Below, piece by piece: positions 1-10,295 of a stretch of DNA of 64,000 nucleotides; within the stretch, counting starts at the first letter, position 1, and each line of letters begins with the position of its first letter. The position numbers were made by a program, and so were the translations under genes. The stretch comes from Stachybotrys elegans. Lineage: Eukaryota; Ascomycota; Sordariomycetes; Hypocreales; Stachybotryaceae. The stretch is from positions 1,240,001 through 1,304,000 of the forward strand of contig JAGPNK010000013.1 in the NCBI GenBank assembly GCA_020746835.1, in the 5' to 3' direction. Below the pieces are notes generated by a model that had not been told where the DNA came from, made no database searches, and saw only the letters and a program-made list of their open reading frames with translations.

Positions 1-262
1 CCGCTCGGCGACTACACACAGGAGCTTGACGTGGAGACAAGGAGTTGGGAAATTGGCGACGGTATATGATAGGAACAGGATACTTCATGTTCAGTGTGCG
101 TGGAATTCGATTGATGCTTTTTGACTTGCTTGCCAAATATATAAACGATGAATGCACTGCTGCAAGATGCCATCCGTTTTACCTCTCTCATCCTTTAATT
201 TGGTAACGGTCTACCACGATTAAAACCACATTTCCCAGAAGTCTCCGACGCTCGATATCACA
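1..262. other. Left edge: possible tail of a cut gene plus promoter
   Basis: Frame 1 on the + strand is open from base 1 to a TGA at 67-69 and reads as 22 residues ending in EIGDGI. This could be the last codons of a gene lying mostly outside the window, but it is too short to identify. The remaining 190 bases are the 5' flank of the hydrolase starting at 263; I see no clear TATA element. Confidence 0.25.
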
Positions 263-1039
263 ATGACATCCTCGTCCACCTCCGACTTACACATCAACCC
301 ATCGTCACCTCATACGCACACCGTTGTCTTCTTACATGACCGAGGGGACAATGCGCAGAGTTGCAAGATGTCTTTAGGCCACTGGCGGGATTCTCGCGGT
401 CGTTCTCTTCCCGAGGTCTTTGGTACATTCCGGTGGGTTTTCCCTCAAGCTCCGCTGCGAAGGTGCGCCAGTTTGGGGGTGACATGGCCTCAGTGGTTCG
501 ACACATCGGACGGGCGCGCCTTTTCCAGCAACCAAGACCGCGAGGCTGAGGGGCTAAGGCAAGTCATCCCGATTCTTCAAAAGATCATTGCCGCCGAGGT
601 GTCTACGCTTGGCGGGCGGTGGGATCGCGTGATACTGGCGGGGAGCAGCATGGGCGCTGCGACTGGCGCTCACATCCTCTTCAACCTCGATATACCCAAG
701 GCCAACGGCGGCCGACTGGCGGCTTTCATGGGTTTCTCCTGCCGTTGCCCGTTTGCTGGCAGAGATCTGGCCGCAGTGCGCAAGGCTGTCGGGCTCAAAA
801 ACACACCCCACGGCAACGAGGTCGTTGCTGGGACGCCAATGTTGCTGGAGCACTGCGCCGACGACGCCCTTGTACGGGTATATGACGGCAAGGCAATGCG
901 AGATACTTTGCGCGGATTTGGGGCGCAAGTTGAGTGGAAGCTGTATCCCGATGGGGGAAACTGGTTCAACTCACCCCAAGGCGCAGATGATGCAATCAAG
1001 TTCTTGAGCAGGCATGTGCTTGCTCAAGAATTGCAGTAA
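263..1039 (+). CDS. Acyl-protein thioesterase/carboxylesterase-like alpha/beta hydrolase, altered active site
   Basis: A 258-residue single-exon protein of the phospholipase/carboxylesterase (APT1-like) family, which normally removes acyl groups from proteins or small esters in the cytosol. No signal peptide is visible. The nucleophile elbow is clear: AGSSMGA around Ser129. The acid region LLEHCADDALV (Asp200/201) also fits. Two positions are odd. The oxyanion-side motif usually written HGRGD reads HDRGD here (Asp26), and the C-terminal motif usually written DGGHW reads DGGNW (Asn233), so the expected catalytic His is Asn. Family assignment is firm; activity is doubtful. The ATG at 263 is the first good start and gives a normal family length. 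Confidence 0.85.
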   Translation: MTSSSTSDLHINPSSPHTHTVVFLHDRGDNAQSCKMSLGHWRDSRGRSLPEVFGTFRWVFPQAPLRRCASLGVTWPQWFDTSDGRAFSSNQDREAEGLRQVIPILQKIIAAEVSTLGGRWDRVILAGSSMGAATGAHILFNLDIPKANGGRLAAFMGFSCRCPFAGRDLAAVRKAVGLKNTPHGNEVVAGTPMLLEHCADDALVRVYDGKAMRDTLRGFGAQVEWKLYPDGGNWFNSPQGADDAIKFLSRHVLAQELQ

Positions 1040-1416
1040 GATTCTTTTTCGATGCGAAACTCGCATCACATCCTTGCTCGTCATGGATAGGCTGCCGGAG
1101 TCGCGTTCTCCTTGTTCTGCGCAGGCCAGGGCTCCAGGGCAAATGGTTCAGACTTAGGGAGGCAATCGGACGGAACTGTAGCGCATACGGCGGACTAGTC
1201 TAATTGGTAGATAGTATGAAAGTCAAGTCCATCATTGCTTACAATGGCTTGCCAAACATTCATTGCTCACGCGAGAACCTTGATCACGATAGTGGCGAAA
1301 GCTTTGTTGGAAATGGTCTATTCGCGATGCTAAAAGACAATAAACCAAATAAACTAACACCAATCAAGCCAGCTGCTCTGTTCGAAACCCGCTCGTACAG
1401 AGTAGCTGCTCTCCTC
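1040..1416. other. Intergenic, nothing recognised
   Basis: The 377 bases between convergent genes. Only short, unconvincing open frames are present; I see no RNA gene or repeat. Confidence 0.5.
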
Positions 1417-2598
1417 TCAGTGCTTTATGTGGTCCCGTAACCAGCCCGATGGGAAAGGCTTGCACATCTCCGCTTCCAGGAGTTTCTGGGAACGCTGCTT
1501 GTCCCAGAACATGAACCCCAGCCATCTCCACTTCCGGAAGACTTCATTGACCGAGTCAGGGTTCCCCCGCTGCTCTACTGGCACGCGTATTAGATCTTGG
1601 CCCCAGCCACAGCCTTTCTCGGTATGAATTGCGTCGTGCCATGCCCATGGTGGGCTTGTTGGGCTTTCTGGTTCCAGGTTGCTAGGCGATGTGCTTGTAT
1701 TGACACAAGGGCAAGAAATGCCAGGATGCGCATGGCGACCCGTTGTTAGGAAGATGGTCCCAAAATAAGTCGTTATCTCAGTATTGTGCGTCATGTATCG
1801 TATACTCAGACGTTTCGGTAACCCCCCACCCACCCCCTCTGAGATCTCGTGTAACTTGTCGTGAAAAGCGCCAAGGTCGGTGAGATTCAATGCTCTGTCT
1901 TTGGGGTAATATCTGCCATGTAAAGGATTGCGCCATATTTCCTCAAAAGTCTCTATTGAATTATGGAGTGCGCCGATGAAGTAATTCATCTGCGACACCT
2001 GCTCCATCTCCCACGATTCAAAGAGGCCAGATACCTGCGTGTAGAACTCGCAGCTGCGGAATTTCCAGAGACGTTCTCCATGCATATAACAAAGAACTTG
2101 ATACCTGATCAAGGCTTGGGCGATGCGTTGGCGCTCGACCAAGGTTGATGGAGCATGCCTCTGGTCGAGATTGTGCCGAAAGTAGTCGAGGTGGAATAGA
2201 ATATATAGATCCACAAAGTACTCGACGATGCGTGTCCACTTGGCCAGCTGCATGACAGTCTCTGTTCTCAAACCCGAACCCCATGACGCTCCCCTCTTCT
2301 GGAGAGACTCATAGTACTTTTGGACGCCAGCTTTGGTCTGCTTGTCATGATCCTCGTCCGAGAATCTGGATGTCTGTGCCAAAACCCGAGCATCCATTGC
2401 TACTGGCCCGAGAATATTGCAGACAACCCGGACGAGTATGTAGGACTTGAACGACAAGAATGTCCTATAGAATACGGGCGACGATTTGATGAGTGAACCG
2501 AGGCCTTGCACTGAGTCGAACCCTGACATGATCGCCACCCTCACATCCTCAGGGACGCGCTCCAGCGGAGGAAGACTCTCAGCATCTCTGGCATCCAT
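1417..2598 (-). CDS. Fungal hypothetical protein, F-box-like N-terminus
   Basis: A 393-residue protein. The frame is open up to 2754 but has no ATG before 2598, so 2598 is the chosen start; an unseen upstream exon is possible. The N-terminus (LPPLERVPEDVRVAIMSGF, then LGSLIKSSPVFYR) resembles the degenerate F-box-like starts of many ascomycete orphan proteins, followed by a mainly helical region with no domain I can name. Codon use and length support a real gene. No transmembrane segment or signal peptide is visible. Function unknown. Confidence 0.65.
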   Translation of the reverse strand: MDARDAESLPPLERVPEDVRVAIMSGFDSVQGLGSLIKSSPVFYRTFLSFKSYILVRVVCNILGPVAMDARVLAQTSRFSDEDHDKQTKAGVQKYYESLQKRGASWGSGLRTETVMQLAKWTRIVEYFVDLYILFHLDYFRHNLDQRHAPSTLVERQRIAQALIRYQVLCYMHGERLWKFRSCEFYTQVSGLFESWEMEQVSQMNYFIGALHNSIETFEEIWRNPLHGRYYPKDRALNLTDLGAFHDKLHEISEGVGGGLPKRLSIRYMTHNTEITTYFGTIFLTTGRHAHPGISCPCVNTSTSPSNLEPESPTSPPWAWHDAIHTEKGCGWGQDLIRVPVEQRGNPDSVNEVFRKWRWLGFMFWDKQRSQKLLEAEMCKPFPSGWLRDHIKH

Positions 2599-3387
2599 GG
2601 CCTCTATGTGGGTTGAGGGGGGACGTGGCCGTTGTCGTCGTTGGGAGGCTGCTCGAGAATCACGACTCAATCTGCACAGATGATGACGGTGAAGACTGGA
2701 TAAATTGGAGGGGAAATCAGGTGCTCGATATTCTTCTAGGCAGTCATGCGGCAATCATGCAATTGCATAGGCGGGGAGCTGGACAGGTGGCGCCGAGCTG
2801 CATGTAAGCGACAGGTCGTACATTGAGGGTTTATGCGTTACTCAAATGCTACGTAAGGCAGACAACATGCTTTGTTTGGCCCAAAATATTGCCTTCGCGT
2901 CCGTGCAGCGGATTATCTGAGGCGTCGGCTTCTGGGGCTTGACTGGCACACTGACCGCTCAATTCTTCTTCTTGCCGTAGATTTCACAGAATGGCGCATA
3001 GATCGGAGCTGACCAGTTTGTATACGCCTCCTACATTCCCTCATGCTGTGAACTTGATATTCCTCACCTCCTTCGACCCTGCGGGGTCGGTTGACGAGCA
3101 GAATGTGGGCGCTCGGCACCTCCATGTTGATGGCTCAGGTGCCTATACTCGACGGGAATTAATATAACCCTACACAGAGAGAACCCCGAAAGAAGACTGG
3201 TGCGCGTCAGCCGCTAAAGCCTTTTATCCAGACCAATTACTGGTGAAGGGTGGGATACCAAGGCCATGATTCAGCAAACCATATTATCCGAGAGATGCAA
3301 TAAAAGGCAAAGGCTGTCCCATAGTCCCTGTCGAGTCTGAACTTTATCTTTCCCCGCGTTTCTCTTCTCAGCCTTAGCAAGTCAAGA
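2599..3387. other. Intergenic between divergent genes
   Basis: About 790 bases serving as 5' flank for both the hypothetical protein (-) and the FAD oxidase (+). Open frames here are short and lack family resemblance. No clear TATA box or repeat was noticed. Confidence 0.5.
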
Positions 3388-5327
3388 ATGTCCAGATTAG
3401 CTGCAACAATTGTGTGGGTGCTTCTGCACGCAGTCAACGCGGCTCTCGTCCATAGGGAATGGAACGGCAGCCTCTACTCGTGCAAATGCTACCTTGGAGA
3501 TGCTTGCTGGCCAGGTACGGTGGAATGGAACCGGCTGAATGCTACCGTGGGTGGTAACCTTCGCCTCCATGTGCCTCCCGAATCAGTCTGCCACGACACA
3601 TTTGATGGTCCCCTGGGATCACTTGCAACCTACAATGAGACGGCTTGCCAGCAAGTTTCAGCAAACTACGCAAACGAAGAGTGGACGTACGGCAAAGGAA
3701 TCTATATGTGCTTTGAGTCTGATGCTAATGCCCTGCAGAGTCGAACAGGATGCCACGCTACTTTGGAAATATTTCACGAATCATACCTGCCCGCCGACAA
3801 TTGATCCCGGCTCACCATGTACCTTGGGATACTACGGAGTGATCATCCTAGACGCCCATACCAAGCATCACGTTAAAGCCGGAATAGATTTTGCACGTCG
3901 CCATGATCTTCGGCTTGTCGTTCGCAATACTGGCCATGACTTCATTGGTCGGAGTACTGGATGGGGATCTCTAATCATTCGGACCCAGGCGATGCAAGGC
4001 GTCAAATGGATCAAGAGTTACAAAGGCCCCGGGAGGTACCGTGGCCGCGCAGTCACCCTCAGTGCCGGCATTCAGGGCCGTGATATACTTACGCAAGCAC
4101 ACGCACAGCAGCCGCCCCAGGCACTAATGACGGGAGAATGCCCAGTGAGAAGGTCCCCAGGCAAAACGTGGAGCCTTGATCAAACTGACAGTAGACAGAC
4201 CGTCGGTATCGTTGGTGGGCTTATTCAGGGCGGTGGTCATGGGCCCTGGACAACGCTCAAGGGAATGGGTATGAAGTCTAATCCATACAGGTGGCAATGG
4301 CTAACATTTATTGTTACCGCTTCTAGTCGCGGATTCGGTTCTCTCATTTGAAGTCATCACAGCAGATGGGGTGATTCGTACAGCCAACGAAAGAGAGAAC
4401 CCCGACCTCTACTGGGCGCTCAAGGGTGGCGGCCCTCTCACCTTTGGCGTCGTCCTCTCGGCCACGGTCAAGACATGGGACGATTTGCCGGCTGCGGGCG
4501 CGACACTGTTTATCAACTCCACCACGGTCGCGAACGAGGATGTCTTCTGGGAGGGCGTGCGAATATTTCACAAGTACGCCAATCATCTCGTGGACAACGG
4601 ACTCTATGTCTACTTCGAAATATTCCCCCAGACGCTTCGAGTCCTCCCAGTCGTGGCCATTGACAAGACCAAATCGGAACTGGACGCCATCACAGCTCCC
4701 ATACTGTCAGAGCTCAGAGAGTCCGATGTTCCCTTTGAATATGCTTCGAATGAGTACCACAACTTCTATAGTCTTTACACTGACCTGTTTGAGGACGAAG
4801 TCCTCGGAGGCGTCTCCCTCACAGGGGGCTGGATGTTTAGTCGAAAGGACGTAAGGGAGAATAACGACGCGATTGTCGATGCGTTCAAGGTCGCGATAAG
4901 CCCGCGCGAGGACTTGCTGTACAGCGGAGGAATGATCGGGCACCTGTGGAACGCAGGCTACAATGTGCCTGTCCCCAACAGCGCCACACACCCGCGATTC
5001 CGCGACGCGTCCGACTTCATCATCAGCACGCTTCCCGTACCGGCCAATGCCAGCCTCGAGGTCAAGGCTGATCTTCAAGACGTGCTCACCAACACCATTG
5101 ACGCTGCGCTTCGAAAGGCTGGCCCGCACGGTTGCACCTACGTCAACGAGGCCGACCCGTACCAGCCAGATTGGCAGACGCATTTCTGGGGCGATTTCTA
5201 TCCCAGATTGAAGGAGATTAAGCACAAATGGGATCCCCATGGTTTATTTTGGACTATATCCACGCCTGGATCGGAGGATTGGGTACTCATTGAGACTGAA
5301 ACACGTCTCTGCAAGAGCCAGCAGTAG
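3388..5327 (+). CDS. Secreted FAD-linked oxidase, berberine-bridge type (AA7-like)
   Basis: Exons 3388-3686, 3739-4144, 4199-4268 and 4327-5327 give 591 residues. The introns are 52, 54 and 58 nt, and each join restores the family sequence across it (EEWT|VEQDA, ECP|TVG, KGM|VADSVL). A signal peptide (MSRLAATIVWVLLHAVNA) implies secretion. The FAD domain has RNTGHDF and GECPTVGIVGG. In this family the His and Cys in those motifs bind FAD at two points, typical of carbohydrate or alkaloid oxidases that make H2O2. The C-terminal BBE domain is present (YVNEADPYQ ... KWDPHGLFW). The second intron is 54 nt and stop-free, so retention would keep the frame. Convergent with the GH43 gene. Substrate unknown; an oligosaccharide oxidase (AA7) is a plausible guess. 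Confidence 0.9.
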
Positions 5328-5601
5328 ACCCGGTGGAGTAGACTGCGCGATCATTTTAATAGCTGTCTTGGTAGCTATCTACATTTCTTCAACTGGTATG
5401 ATGCTCTTCAATCCCATGTTATTGGAGATTCGAATGCTGGCTGTTCCGTAATCTGCTCAAGACCCGTGTACCGCCATCTAGACACGTACGTACTGAATGA
5501 CCCCTCCCCATATCTACCGTTGCTAGTTGCATACGCACCGACTACAGTACCTGTGATAAATTCGTCAGTAGCTGGTTCTGTCGGTCTCTTTAGAGGATGT
5601 T

Positions 5602-7302
5602 TCAGAACTTGCCTGAGTAAAACGGAACCAGTTGGTTCCCCCGACAGTGTCCAAAGATTTCCATCTCCACCTCTGCCTCCAGGTGCCCGTCGACGAGTCC
5701 GGCCGAGAACTCATAGTGCGTTGTATTGAGGGCCTCGATCTGTAGCCTAATGCGAGAGTCGCCTTTTGAGGACCAAGTTGCGGGAAATGCAAACTTGTCA
5801 TCCACCCACTTCATTCGCTCCGGCAGCCGAAATGGCGTGGTACTGATGCCTCTGAAGCGGATATGAGGAGAAAGGCGCTGGCTGCCGTTCGCTGCATCCG
5901 TCTCCAGCATGACAAGGCCAACGTCAAAATGTTGGGATTGATCTTGCAAAAGTGTCACTCCAACCTCCTGGTCTGCGCGAGTTAGCAACCCTTCCCATTC
6001 CACGTCGACGCTGAAGCGGAATCTTGAATGGGCCTGTTTGCGCGCCAGCAACGTTTGGCCCCAGCCTCTGCTTGAATCCCCGTCAAAGCCCGTCATGTTG
6101 AGGCGTGAAGAACGGAGCAGCAGCGTTCCGGGTCGTTCCTCGGGTGAGACCTTGTAGTTTTTAGCAACGGGGAGGCGCCAGTGGAACAGGTGCAGCGGCA
6201 GAGAGCTGCCGGGTTCGAAATCAATGACATCGTCAGAACCGACACGTATAGATGCTGCCAGCTCGGCGAAGGCATCTTCATCTGGTGGAGGCAACTGGAA
6301 ATCTCCTTGGATGGTGCCAGAGATGTTTGTAAATTCGGGCCATTGTCCCTCCTCCCATTTTACTGATGTCAAGACCGTCTCCCGTCCCATTGGGAAGTTC
6401 GAGTTGTACGGGTCTTCAGCATATCGCCCGCCAGCACGGTTCGCCAGTGCGACTGCCCACCACTGGCCTGAAGCATCCTGAAATAAGTCCGCGTGGCCAA
6501 CAGCTTGGAAGTACGAGCTGGTGTTTTGATACGCTGTGAGGACTGGGTTGTTTGGATGCGATTCCCAAGGGCCGGTGTAGTTGCGTGCTCGCGCCATTAT
6601 AGCGCGATGTCTCTCTCGAGTCCCGCCTTCTGCCAAGACGAGATATAGCCAGCCATCTTTTCGGTAGATGTGTGGCGCCTCCGGGGATGGTAAACCAGTC
6701 CCTCTCCAGACGCTGATGTAGGGCTGGGAGCCTGCTTCGCCCGTTTCCAGGTCAATTGGCACGTGGTAATTTATGGTGCCGTCTACAGAACCTGTGAACC
6801 ATGTTGTACCCGATTCCTCATCCCAATCTGGCGAGGGATCAATTCCTGGAAAGTCAAAGTGCACACGATCCGACCATGCCATGGAATCAAATGGGTCCTC
6901 TGTGGTGACAATAAAGTTATCCCAGCGTGTATAGTTCTGTCCAGGGATGGCCTGATGAGCCAATGTTGTCATGAGATAAAACGTCCCATCCCGATATCGC
7001 AGAGTAGGGGCATAGATACCGCTCGTTGCACCGCGGGCAAGGAACGCCAACGCTGGGAGTTGTTCTTGTCGGCTGAGTGCATTCGAGACGTGTCTCCAGT
7101 GAACCAGGTCGCGGCTGGCATAGATGGGGAGACCAGGAAACATGAGGAAACTCGAGGTTGTGCAGAAGAATGTGTTATTCAGCTCCGGTACAAAGGTGCA
7201 GGTAGGGTCTGGATGAAAACCGCTGAAGATTGGGTTGCTAATGGTTGACAAGGAAGCGGCCATGGCCCTGACGGCGAGCGCTGCCAGCAGTAGGAGGTGC
7301 AT
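5602..7302 (-). CDS. Secreted GH43 beta-xylosidase/alpha-arabinofuranosidase-like
   Basis: 566 residues, intronless. The start at 7302 (MHLLLLAALAVRAMA) gives a clean signal peptide; an in-frame upstream ATG at 7353 would bury it. GH43 five-blade propeller landmarks are in order: base Asp in GFHPDPTC, pKa-tuning Asp in GIDPSPDWDEE, and acid Glu in PEAPHIYRKDG. The C-terminal third matches the beta-sandwich domain found in GH43 beta-xylosidases. It would release xylose or arabinose from hemicellulose fragments outside the cell. A TATAAA on the minus strand at 7385-7390 lies about 85 bases upstream. Exact substrate cannot be told from sequence. Confidence 0.92.
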   Translation of the reverse strand: MHLLLLAALAVRAMAASLSTISNPIFSGFHPDPTCTFVPELNNTFFCTTSSFLMFPGLPIYASRDLVHWRHVSNALSRQEQLPALAFLARGATSGIYAPTLRYRDGTFYLMTTLAHQAIPGQNYTRWDNFIVTTEDPFDSMAWSDRVHFDFPGIDPSPDWDEESGTTWFTGSVDGTINYHVPIDLETGEAGSQPYISVWRGTGLPSPEAPHIYRKDGWLYLVLAEGGTRERHRAIMARARNYTGPWESHPNNPVLTAYQNTSSYFQAVGHADLFQDASGQWWAVALANRAGGRYAEDPYNSNFPMGRETVLTSVKWEEGQWPEFTNISGTIQGDFQLPPPDEDAFAELAASIRVGSDDVIDFEPGSSLPLHLFHWRLPVAKNYKVSPEERPGTLLLRSSRLNMTGFDGDSSRGWGQTLLARKQAHSRFRFSVDVEWEGLLTRADQEVGVTLLQDQSQHFDVGLVMLETDAANGSQRLSPHIRFRGISTTPFRLPERMKWVDDKFAFPATWSSKGDSRIRLQIEALNTTHYEFSAGLVDGHLEAEVEMEIFGHCRGNQLVPFYSGKF

Positions 7303-7929
7303 CTCGGTAAGAGGATGCGACGTGAAAGGACCGCGATAACTTCGGTCCATCACAATACCAGTCTGGGCTAGACTTCACCCCGGCTTTATAGGTACTTGTT
7401 GCATAATTCCTCCTCCAGCAACTGCATGTTTACTCGCTAATGCAAGCTCTTGGCGATGGTCGTTTATACAGCCAAGTTCTTGGTACGTCATGAAAGGAAC
7501 CTCGTCGATGCGGGGTAAACAGCGATTGATGTGTCGGCTACTTGAGGGTTCGGGCGAATCTCTCATCTGAGGGCCCCTAGAAAGCTTGGAATTATCCCGA
7601 TGGATGTGCCGCTCCGAGTGGAGGTGGGCATTTCCGCCAATCCACACCCCGAATCTTGGTAGCCAAGAGGTTGTGATGTTGGCATGGTACAATTTGGTCA
7701 AGATCCGCGTTCTCTAGTTAATTATCACGTTCATGAAGCGGTGAGCCATGCCTAGCTTGACATTGAGGGCTAGAATAGTCACTGAGAGGCATTGAGTTTA
7801 TGTTGCTTCAATTAGTAAATAACCCCTACTCGACCACAGAACAAACATCCGCCTACTAATCCACATGATGTGAACTGCAACATGGTGTAAGAAGCTTCAA
7901 ACTTTACCGCACTAATCAAGTGCTTGATT
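7303..7929. other. Intergenic: GH43 promoter and fasciclin 3' flank
   Basis: 627 bases. A minus-strand TATAAA at 7385-7390 fits the GH43 promoter. The short frames here are not family-like. Confidence 0.5.
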
Positions 7930-9303
7930 TCAAGCAAGGAGCCCAGCAAATGCGAATGCCACACACAAAGCCACAATAGCACGAGGCGCCAGCTCACTAC
8001 CAGCTCCGGTTGGGATAGGCGAGGTTGCGATGGCATGGCTGCTTGTGGTGGTAGCATCGGCTGTAGGCGTTGCAACGGCAACAAGTGTCTGTAGGAGCTC
8101 TGGGGTCGTCGTGTATGTCATGAGATCATCGAAGAAAGAGACACTCGAGAAAGGCAAGCTCGACACGGGAGATGCTCCAGGGAAAGCGACCCGGTCAGAG
8201 GCTGCGGCGGCGGGCTGGAGGGAAGCGCGGTCAAAGTCTCCGGGAGCCAGGACGCTGCAGGAGGGTTAGCAAGTTTAGAGATATCATGGCAGGAAGTGAC
8301 TAACCTATCGATTACATGAGCTATGCCGTTGTATAGGATGGTGTTGGGGAAGATGATTCTGGCATTGTTGACCCAGGCCGATCCATCAGGCAGCACGGTG
8401 AAGGTCAGATCGGGCCCCTGAAGAGACGCCACAGTGACATTTCCCAACGACGGGGAAAATATGACGTTGTTGGGAATAATGTGGTATCTCAGGACGCTTT
8501 GAAGAGTTTCCAGGTCAGCGGATTCGAGCACGGAGCCGATTGATTCGAACGCCTCATCAGTAGGCACAAAGATGGTGTAGTCGGAAATGTTGAGCCCTGG
8601 GACGTCTGCCCCGGTTTCGCCAAAGGCAAAGTTGAGCTGTGCGGTCTCCAGAGCGGCATTCATGGCACGGTAGCCGGCCCTAAAAGTGAAGAGCTGGAAG
8701 GGGGCGCCGAACGAAAGGACCGTGTCGATCTTGTGGATAGTAATGCCGTCGCCAAGTTTGATGTCCTGTGCATCCGAGCATGAGTGCGTGCAACAATGTC
8801 AAGGTTCAACGCAAGGGGCAACTTACGGCTTGGGTAACCGTGGAGATTGTTTGTTCACCAGACAGAATGCACACATCGTCTCCATTCTTGACCAGTCCAT
8901 TGTAGGCACCGCCCGCAAAGTTGGAGAAGGGCTGGATAGCAGTAATGTACGAATCGTCAAGCAGGGTCTGTGCAAACGTGGGAGTGTCTGTTATGACGCT
9001 CGACGGGTAAACGCCCTGGAAGACGTGGTTTGCAAGGAGCGCTCCGATGGCGACGCTGTCGTTGCGAAGCTCGATGGCCTGTCCCTCTGGAATGTCGCGG
9101 GGGACATTGGCAAAGGCTTGGTTTGTCGGCGCGACAATGGTGATGTTGGAAGCGGCAGAAAGCGTCTCGGCAAGACCATCCACGAGACTGACAAGCTCAA
9201 GCAAGGTGCTGAGATCATCCTGGGAAGCGAGGAGGGCTGCGAGGTCACCCTGGGCAAGGCATGAGCCTGCCATGAGCAGAAGAGACGAAACTGAGAGGCG
9301 CAT
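7930..9303 (-). CDS. Fasciclin (FAS1) two-domain, probably GPI-anchored protein
   Basis: Exons 9303-8827, 8765-8305 and 8254-7930 (introns 61 and 50 nt) give 420 residues. A signal peptide (MRLSVSSLLLMAGSCLAQ) comes first. FAS1 domain 1 follows (about 25-190; ITIVAPTNQAFANV and NHVFQGVY), then FAS1 domain 2 (about 195-325; YTIFVPTDEAFESIG, RYHIIPNNV, NGIAHVID). A Thr/Ser-rich spacer leads to a hydrophobic end (IVALCVAFAFAGLLA) typical of GPI signals. FAS1 proteins mediate adhesion at the cell surface. Both splice joins restore continuous FAS1 sequence. A minus-strand TATAAA at 9407-9412 lies about 105 bases upstream. Confidence 0.93.
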
Positions 9304-10295
9304 TCTGAAGGAGATGTAAAAGGGGTTATTGAGTATGAGTTTCGTGAAATGTCTTGGATTTGTGTTCTAAGATGCAGATAACCTCTGGATGGCCGTTTCA
9401 CTACCCTTTATACACGGCATCTTGAATCGAAGCCTGGTTGAAGCAGCCACAACACATACGTGTACTACCATGTCCACGATGTCTAAACTAAAATCACAGA
9501 CGTCTTCTTTTCTGCTCACGATCGAAATACACAGCATAGATCTGGTGTATTCCTCTCATCCTCATCGTGTTAGTTACAATATCGCAGCATAACGTTGTCT
9601 GCCCTGGAGGGCTCACGATGCACTGCCACTGTGCGGCCTCTGCGGCACCAATCACGCTACAAGATGCAGCCAAAAGCGGGGACGGTGAATTTTCGCCGGG
9701 CTCCCTTCTGGGCACAAGGATCTGGAGAATCAGGCTGGCCTGCAGATTTCCCGGCTGGACCCTTGGTAGGTGCAGGAGATCCAGGGGACTCAGGTTGTCA
9801 CGGCCCCAGATTGGCAGCGGTTCTCGGGTGGCATCAGGCAATCTCGTGTATATTTTCCCTTGGTATCATGGACTTTTGTTCAACGATGCATCATTGACTT
9901 CCCCGTGCTGTGTGACCCCTGGATGCCCGAGTGGCTGAGTGGATCGGAGCGACGATCTCCAAGCCAGGGCCTTAGGTCCCTTCAAGCGTCGTCAAGCGTT
10001 GGGTCAAGTCTGTCTGTCAACGGCCGTGGTCTCACTGCCTAAATTATGGGGTGCTACCGGTATTACCTTGGCCCAAAACCACCGGCTTCTGTGCCTTGGT
10101 CGGCTTCCCACGTCTGGTGATGACTTCATCTCTGGCAGACAAGCATGGACTCAGCCACAGCCAGCAGCCTCTCCTCTGGGGAGCTGACTAATTTGATGAA
10201 AAGTTCAGTTCGAGATCCATGTCGTGAATGCGCCCAAACTCGCTCAAAGTTCCCCGTAGTCCCCCCCAACTCGAGGCCCAAGAAAAGAACCAAAG
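9304..10295. other. Divergent promoter region between fasciclin and regulator genes
   Basis: 992 bases. Contains the fasciclin TATA element (9407-9412). Around 9924-10010 there is a stretch resembling the D-arm of a tRNA-Ser/Leu gene, but it lacks a box B and a closing acceptor stem, so I do not call a tRNA. No credible ORF. Confidence 0.45.

Noticed and set aside
9924..10010. tRNA-Ser/Leu-like stretch beginning GGATGCCCGAGTGG
   Set aside because: Box A-like sequence only. I find no GGTTCGAATCC-type box B, no complementary acceptor strand and no proper anticodon arm; a local GGATCG/CGATC hairpin replaces it.
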